Shown piece after piece: positions 60,381 to 64,000 of a stretch of DNA of 64,000 bases. Origin of the DNA: Colwellia sp. BRX10-3 (GTDB lineage Bacteria; Pseudomonadota; Gammaproteobacteria; Enterobacterales; Alteromonadaceae); NCBI RefSeq assembly GCF_014077505.1, contig NZ_JACGWA010000001.1, positions 372,001 to 436,000 of the forward strand, given 5' to 3'. A program made the position numbers and the translations under genes. The notes beneath the pieces were generated by a model, which saw nothing but the letters and a program-made list of their open reading frames with translations, did not search any database and was not told the DNA's origin. Within the stretch, counting starts at the first letter, position 1. Every line of letters begins with the position of its first letter.

Positions 60381-60934
60381 GATATTTTAAGTGACGTTCT
60401 ATTTAGCTTAACTTATTAATTATTTTAAATAATAAAACATAATAGTTAGTAAACTAAACCGACAATGAGAACAGTGAGAAAGATTGAAAAAGATTATAAC
60501 ACAGTTGATATTTTACCACCAAGTATCACTATACAATCATCTTGATTATTTAAAGCAGCATCCGCATTTAATTTACTCTAGATTAATGCCCATTGAACTT
60601 ATATCAATTGCAGTAACAATCTAGCCCACTTATGTCTCTAAAAAAGAATTAAGAGTCAAGTATAAAGCATTAAACAACATTGATGGAATTATTAAGATAA
60701 ATCTTAGTAAAAACAGTGGCTTTGCAGTTGAATACTGACCACATATTGATTGCACTGATTTAACTTGAAATACATTATATGGCGATAAGGTATTTTAACG
60801 ATATTTAAAATGGCTTAAAACTAAAATTTAACTAGCACATACGGTTAAGTTTTCATTAGAATGCAGCAATAATTTCTATTGTAACTATCGCTAACGAGTA
60901 CAAGCTACTCGTTAGTCATTTTGAGGAAAAGCAC
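60381..60934. other. Divergent promoter region of iadA and putA
   Basis: 554 AT-rich bases with no gene. It should hold both divergent promoters; none is convincing by eye. The only strong structure is the inverted repeat at 60891-60915 in the putA leader. Confidence 0.5.
60891..60915 (+). promoter_or_regulatory. putA: Perfect hairpin in putA leader
   Basis: ctaacgagta (60891-60900), loop caagc, tactcgttag (60906-60915): 10-bp perfect stem followed by tcatttt and then the gagg ribosome binding site at 60923. It could be an attenuator, an operator or an mRNA stability structure. Confidence 0.6.
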
Positions 60935-63900
60935 ATGCTTTTTAATGGTTCGTTTATCTCAGATTGCCCTACTCGTCAAAAAATTCGTGAATTTTACCGA
61001 ATTGATGAGAATACAGCGGTAGATCATATTTTACCCCTAGCTGAAGTTAATGTTAGTGCCAGAAGTAGGGCTTGGGAAAGAGCGCGTAAAATGGTGTTAA
61101 AAATACGCCATGACCAGTCAGGTAACGGCGCAATAGATGCATTATTAAATGAATACTCATTATCAAGTGAAGAAGGTGTGGTGTTGATGTGTTTAGCCGA
61201 AGCTTTGCTTCGTGTACCAGACAAACATACTCAAGATACCCTTATTCGTGACAAAATTTCTCAAGGCCAATGGAGTACACATCTTGGCAGCAGCGAATCA
61301 CTGTTCGTTAACGCTTCTTCATGGGGCTTATTAATTACCGGTGCTATGGTCAATTATGCTGATAAACGCAAGCAAGACAGCTTTGGTTTATTGAAAAAAA
61401 CCATTGGCCGTTTAGGCGAACCCGTTATTCGTAAATCCATGAACTATGCCATGAAAGTCATGGGAAAACAGTTTGTGATGGGCGAAACGATCGTTGCGGC
61501 AACAGAACGTGCAGCTGAAAAAGAGCAAAAAGGTTATGTCTACTCTTACGATATGCTCGGCGAAGGCGCGCGCTCAATGGACGACGCTAACCGTTATTTA
61601 AAAGCGTATCAAGATGCGATAGAAACCATTGGTAAAGTGGCACGTGCTTCAGGAAAAAACAACCCGCGCAGAGTACCTGGTATTTCAGTTAAACTGTCCG
61701 CTATTCATCCCCGTTATGAATTTACCCACAAAGCACGTGTGATGGCTGAAATTGTGCCAAAACTTAAAGCCCTATGCTTGCAAGCAAAAAACTACAATAT
61801 TGGTTTAACGGTTGATGCTGAAGAGTCTGAGCGCTTAGATGTATCGCTAGATGTCATTGAAGCGGTATTTAGTGATGACGACTTAGCTGGTTGGGATGGT
61901 TTTGGTATTGCATTACAAGCGTATCAAAAACGCGCAATTTTCGTGGTTGAGTGGTTACGTGAATTAACCTTACGTGTTGACCGAAAAATGATGGTGCGCT
62001 TAGTAAAAGGTGCTTATTGGGATACAGAAATCAAAAATGCTCAAAAAGATGGCCTTAAGCATTTCCCTGTTTTCACCCGTAAGTCTTCTACTGATGTTTC
62101 TTACCACGCCTGTGCGAATAAATTATTAGAATATAGAGATTCTATTTATCCACAGTTTGCCACCCACAATGCTTACACTGCAGCAACCATTGTTGAATTA
62201 GCCGGTGATGATAAAGAAGGTTTCGAATTCCAATGCTTACATGGCATGGGTGATTCGTTGTACGACCAAATTGTGTCACTTGAAAGCATTCAATGTCGCA
62301 TTTACGCGCCAGTGGGTCATCATGAAGACTTATTAGCCTATTTGGTCCGACGTTTATTAGAAAATGGCGCTAACTCTTCTTTTGTAAACGCTATCGTTGA
62401 TGAGTCGCAGCCGGTCGAGTCTTTACTTGAAGATCCCGTTGAAAAAACCCAACGTTTAAAAGATAAATATAATCACCAAATCATCACCCCCATTGCACTC
62501 TATCATGACGCAAAAGGTCTTGGCCGTGATAATTCTAAAGGCTTAGACTTAACCGACATTAATGTCATTACGCCATTAAAAGCATCTTTAGATAACTGGT
62601 TTGAAGCAAACGAGCTCAAGAGTAGCGACATTCCCACAGGTGCTGTTGCCGTGATGAATCCAGCAAATCACAATGAAATCATTGGCTTTCATCATCATCA
62701 CAATAAAGACGACATGCTCGCGATGATAGATACCGCGCAAACAGCTTTTACCTCTTGGTCACAAACGCCGGTATCTGAGCGTGCCGACTTATTGTGCCGT
62801 GTGGCCGATATTCTGGAACGTCATACTGATGAGCTTATCGCTTTATGTATTAAAGAAGCCGGTAAAATTGCCCAAGATGGCATTGATGAAGTACGTGAAG
62901 CGGTTGATTTTTGTCGTTATTACGCACAACAAGCGGTTGAAGTTGCCGCTGATGAACGCTTAGAAGCGCGTGGTGTTGTACTTTGTATCAGCCCGTGGAA
63001 TTTTCCATTAGCGATATTTTTAGGCCAAGTTGCCGCCGCTATTGCCACCGGTAATACGGTATTGGCTAAACCTGCTGAACAAACTAGTTTAATTGCCCTG
63101 CGTACCATTGAATTAATGAAATATGTTGGGCTACCGGAAGGCGTTGTCCAAGCGGTTATTGCTCGCGGTAGCGAAGTAGGCAAGGTCATTATTCCTGATG
63201 CGCGTATTCAAACCGTGATGTTTACGGGATCTACTGAAACCGGCACTATTATTTCACAAACCTTGGCTGATAGAGGTGGCGACCAAGTGCCACTTATCGC
63301 CGAAACGGGCGGCCAAAACTGCATGATAGTTGACTCTACTGCCTTGCCTGAGCAAGTAGTAGATGATGTTATTTCTTCTGGCTTTCAATCGGCAGGTCAA
63401 CGCTGTTCAGCGCTTCGTGTATTGTTTTTACAAGAAGATATTGCTGATGATGTCATTACCATGCTCAAAGGCGCCTTAGCTGAATTACATGTCGGCAACC
63501 CAGAATATTTAAGCACAGATATAGGTCCGGTGATTGACCAAAAAGCACTAGATGCACTTAACGCGCACAGTGATTACATGAAAGGCAATGGTAAATTGTT
63601 GTACCAATGCGCTATTGGCAATGAAATAACCGATAACGTGGCTGCAAACGAGCACTTCTTTTTTGCACCACGACTTTATGAAATTGACGATATTAGCGTA
63701 CTTAAGAAGGAAGTATTTGGTCCTTGTGTGCATGTGGTGCGCTTTAAAGGCAGCGAAATAGAAGCGGTTGTAGATAAAATTAATGGTACTGGCTTTGGTT
63801 TAACCATGGGTATTCATACCCGAATAGAGCACCGTGCTTTTGAGTTAGCCAAACTATCTCGTGCAGGTAATGTTTACATCAACCGCAACATGATTGGCGC

Positions 63901-64000
63901 TATTGTTGGCGTACAACCTTTTGGTGGTCGTGGCCTTTCAGGTACAGGACCAAAAGCCGGTGGACCCAATTACTTAACCCGTTTAGTGATAGAAAAAGCC
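60935..64000 (+). CDS. putA: Bifunctional proline dehydrogenase / glutamate semialdehyde dehydrogenase PutA, 3'-truncated
   Basis: 1022 codons are present and the frame is open at the window end. TTGAGGAAA precedes ATG 60935. The proline dehydrogenase part shows PRRVPGISVKLSAIHPRYE, GLTVDAEESERLDVSL, LVKGAYWDTEIK and THNAYTAATI (about 225-480); the aldehyde dehydrogenase part (about 560 on) shows CISPWNFPLAIFLGQ, TGSTETGTII, AETGGQN and SAGQRCSALR with the catalytic Cys. Together they convert proline to glutamate with FAD and NAD. The N-terminus starts MLFNGSFISDCPTRQK with no ribbon-helix-helix DNA-binding domain, unlike E. coli PutA, so it probably does not repress its own gene. Confidence 0.96.
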   Translation, partial: MLFNGSFISDCPTRQKIREFYRIDENTAVDHILPLAEVNVSARSRAWERARKMVLKIRHDQSGNGAIDALLNEYSLSSEEGVVLMCLAEALLRVPDKHTQDTLIRDKISQGQWSTHLGSSESLFVNASSWGLLITGAMVNYADKRKQDSFGLLKKTIGRLGEPVIRKSMNYAMKVMGKQFVMGETIVAATERAAEKEQKGYVYSYDMLGEGARSMDDANRYLKAYQDAIETIGKVARASGKNNPRRVPGISVKLSAIHPRYEFTHKARVMAEIVPKLKALCLQAKNYNIGLTVDAEESERLDVSLDVIEAVFSDDDLAGWDGFGIALQAYQKRAIFVVEWLRELTLRVDRKMMVRLVKGAYWDTEIKNAQKDGLKHFPVFTRKSSTDVSYHACANKLLEYRDSIYPQFATHNAYTAATIVELAGDDKEGFEFQCLHGMGDSLYDQIVSLESIQCRIYAPVGHHEDLLAYLVRRLLENGANSSFVNAIVDESQPVESLLEDPVEKTQRLKDKYNHQIITPIALYHDAKGLGRDNSKGLDLTDINVITPLKASLDNWFEANELKSSDIPTGAVAVMNPANHNEIIGFHHHHNKDDMLAMIDTAQTAFTSWSQTPVSERADLLCRVADILERHTDELIALCIKEAGKIAQDGIDEVREAVDFCRYYAQQAVEVAADERLEARGVVLCISPWNFPLAIFLGQVAAAIATGNTVLAKPAEQTSLIALRTIELMKYVGLPEGVVQAVIARGSEVGKVIIPDARIQTVMFTGSTETGTIISQTLADRGGDQVPLIAETGGQNCMIVDSTALPEQVVDDVISSGFQSAGQRCSALRVLFLQEDIADDVITMLKGALAELHVGNPEYLSTDIGPVIDQKALDALNAHSDYMKGNGKLLYQCAIGNEITDNVAANEHFFFAPRLYEIDDISVLKKEVFGPCVHVVRFKGSEIEAVVDKINGTGFGLTMGIHTRIEHRAFELAKLSRAGNVYINRNMIGAIVGVQPFGGRGLSGTGPKAGGPNYLTRLVIEKA

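Overview
The window looks like chromosome of a marine gammaproteobacterium of the order Alteromonadales, most likely the family Colwelliaceae (Colwellia, Thalassotalea and relatives). This is an inference from the AT-rich coding sequence, a flgT-type flagellar gene, the classic lptD-surA-pdxA-rsmA-apaG-apaH operon, a btuB with a cobalamin riboswitch, an amgK-murU pair, a secreted ExeM/NucH-type nuclease and an Fe-S photolyase cluster. I see no phage, plasmid, intact insertion sequence or CRISPR signature. Both ends cut genes: flgT lacks its 5' end and putA its 3' end.

Layout. 1-2.0 kb: flgT end, a broken and an odd tRNA-Arg(CCT) in tandem, and a 49-residue membrane protein gene. 2.1-8.0 kb: central carbon genes tkt, epd, pgk and a Calvin-cycle-subtype class II aldolase. 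8.2-9.8 kb: MscS channel overlapping a DUF481 outer membrane protein. 9.9-13.2 kb (minus): a zinc or manganese uptake cluster (small Cys/His protein, acidic/His-rich outer membrane protein, binding protein, permease) with no ATPase gene. 13.4-16.0 kb (minus): djlA, and amgK-murU for peptidoglycan recycling, divergent from lptD. 16.1-22.8 kb: lptD to apaH. 23-25 kb: a chemoreceptor.

25.2-36 kb is a cobalamin-linked region: promoter, B12 riboswitch with a hairpin over the Shine-Dalgarno sequence, btuB, then directly abutting it a lipoprotein with a cadherin-like domain and a probable beta-propeller, which recalls the Bacteroides BtuG-BtuB pair. After a terminator come a BtuF-like cobalamin-binding protein and, one base later, a giant NMT1-domain hybrid histidine kinase. 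I regard this as the best candidate here for an undescribed system.

36-45 kb: a 1349-residue secreted double nuclease (EndoI plus ExeM/NucH-type), an anchored amidohydrolase, a heavily damaged serine hydrolase pseudogene and a two-component system. 45-50.4 kb: RluA-family enzyme, Opr-like porin, a small unknown protein and a membrane diguanylate cyclase. 50.6-53.1 kb (minus): DNA photorepair module with TIGR03643 protein, Fe-S (6-4) photolyase, a DUF2256 protein and the C-terminal stump of a second photolyase. 53.5-60.4 kb (minus): cyanophycin metabolism in two units, iadA-cphB (breakdown) and cphA plus a Mur-ligase-only paralogue (synthesis), separated by a terminator. 60.9-64 kb: putA. Cyanophycin breakdown releases aspartate and arginine, and putA burns proline to glutamate, so the right end is a nitrogen and amino-acid storage/catabolism zone.
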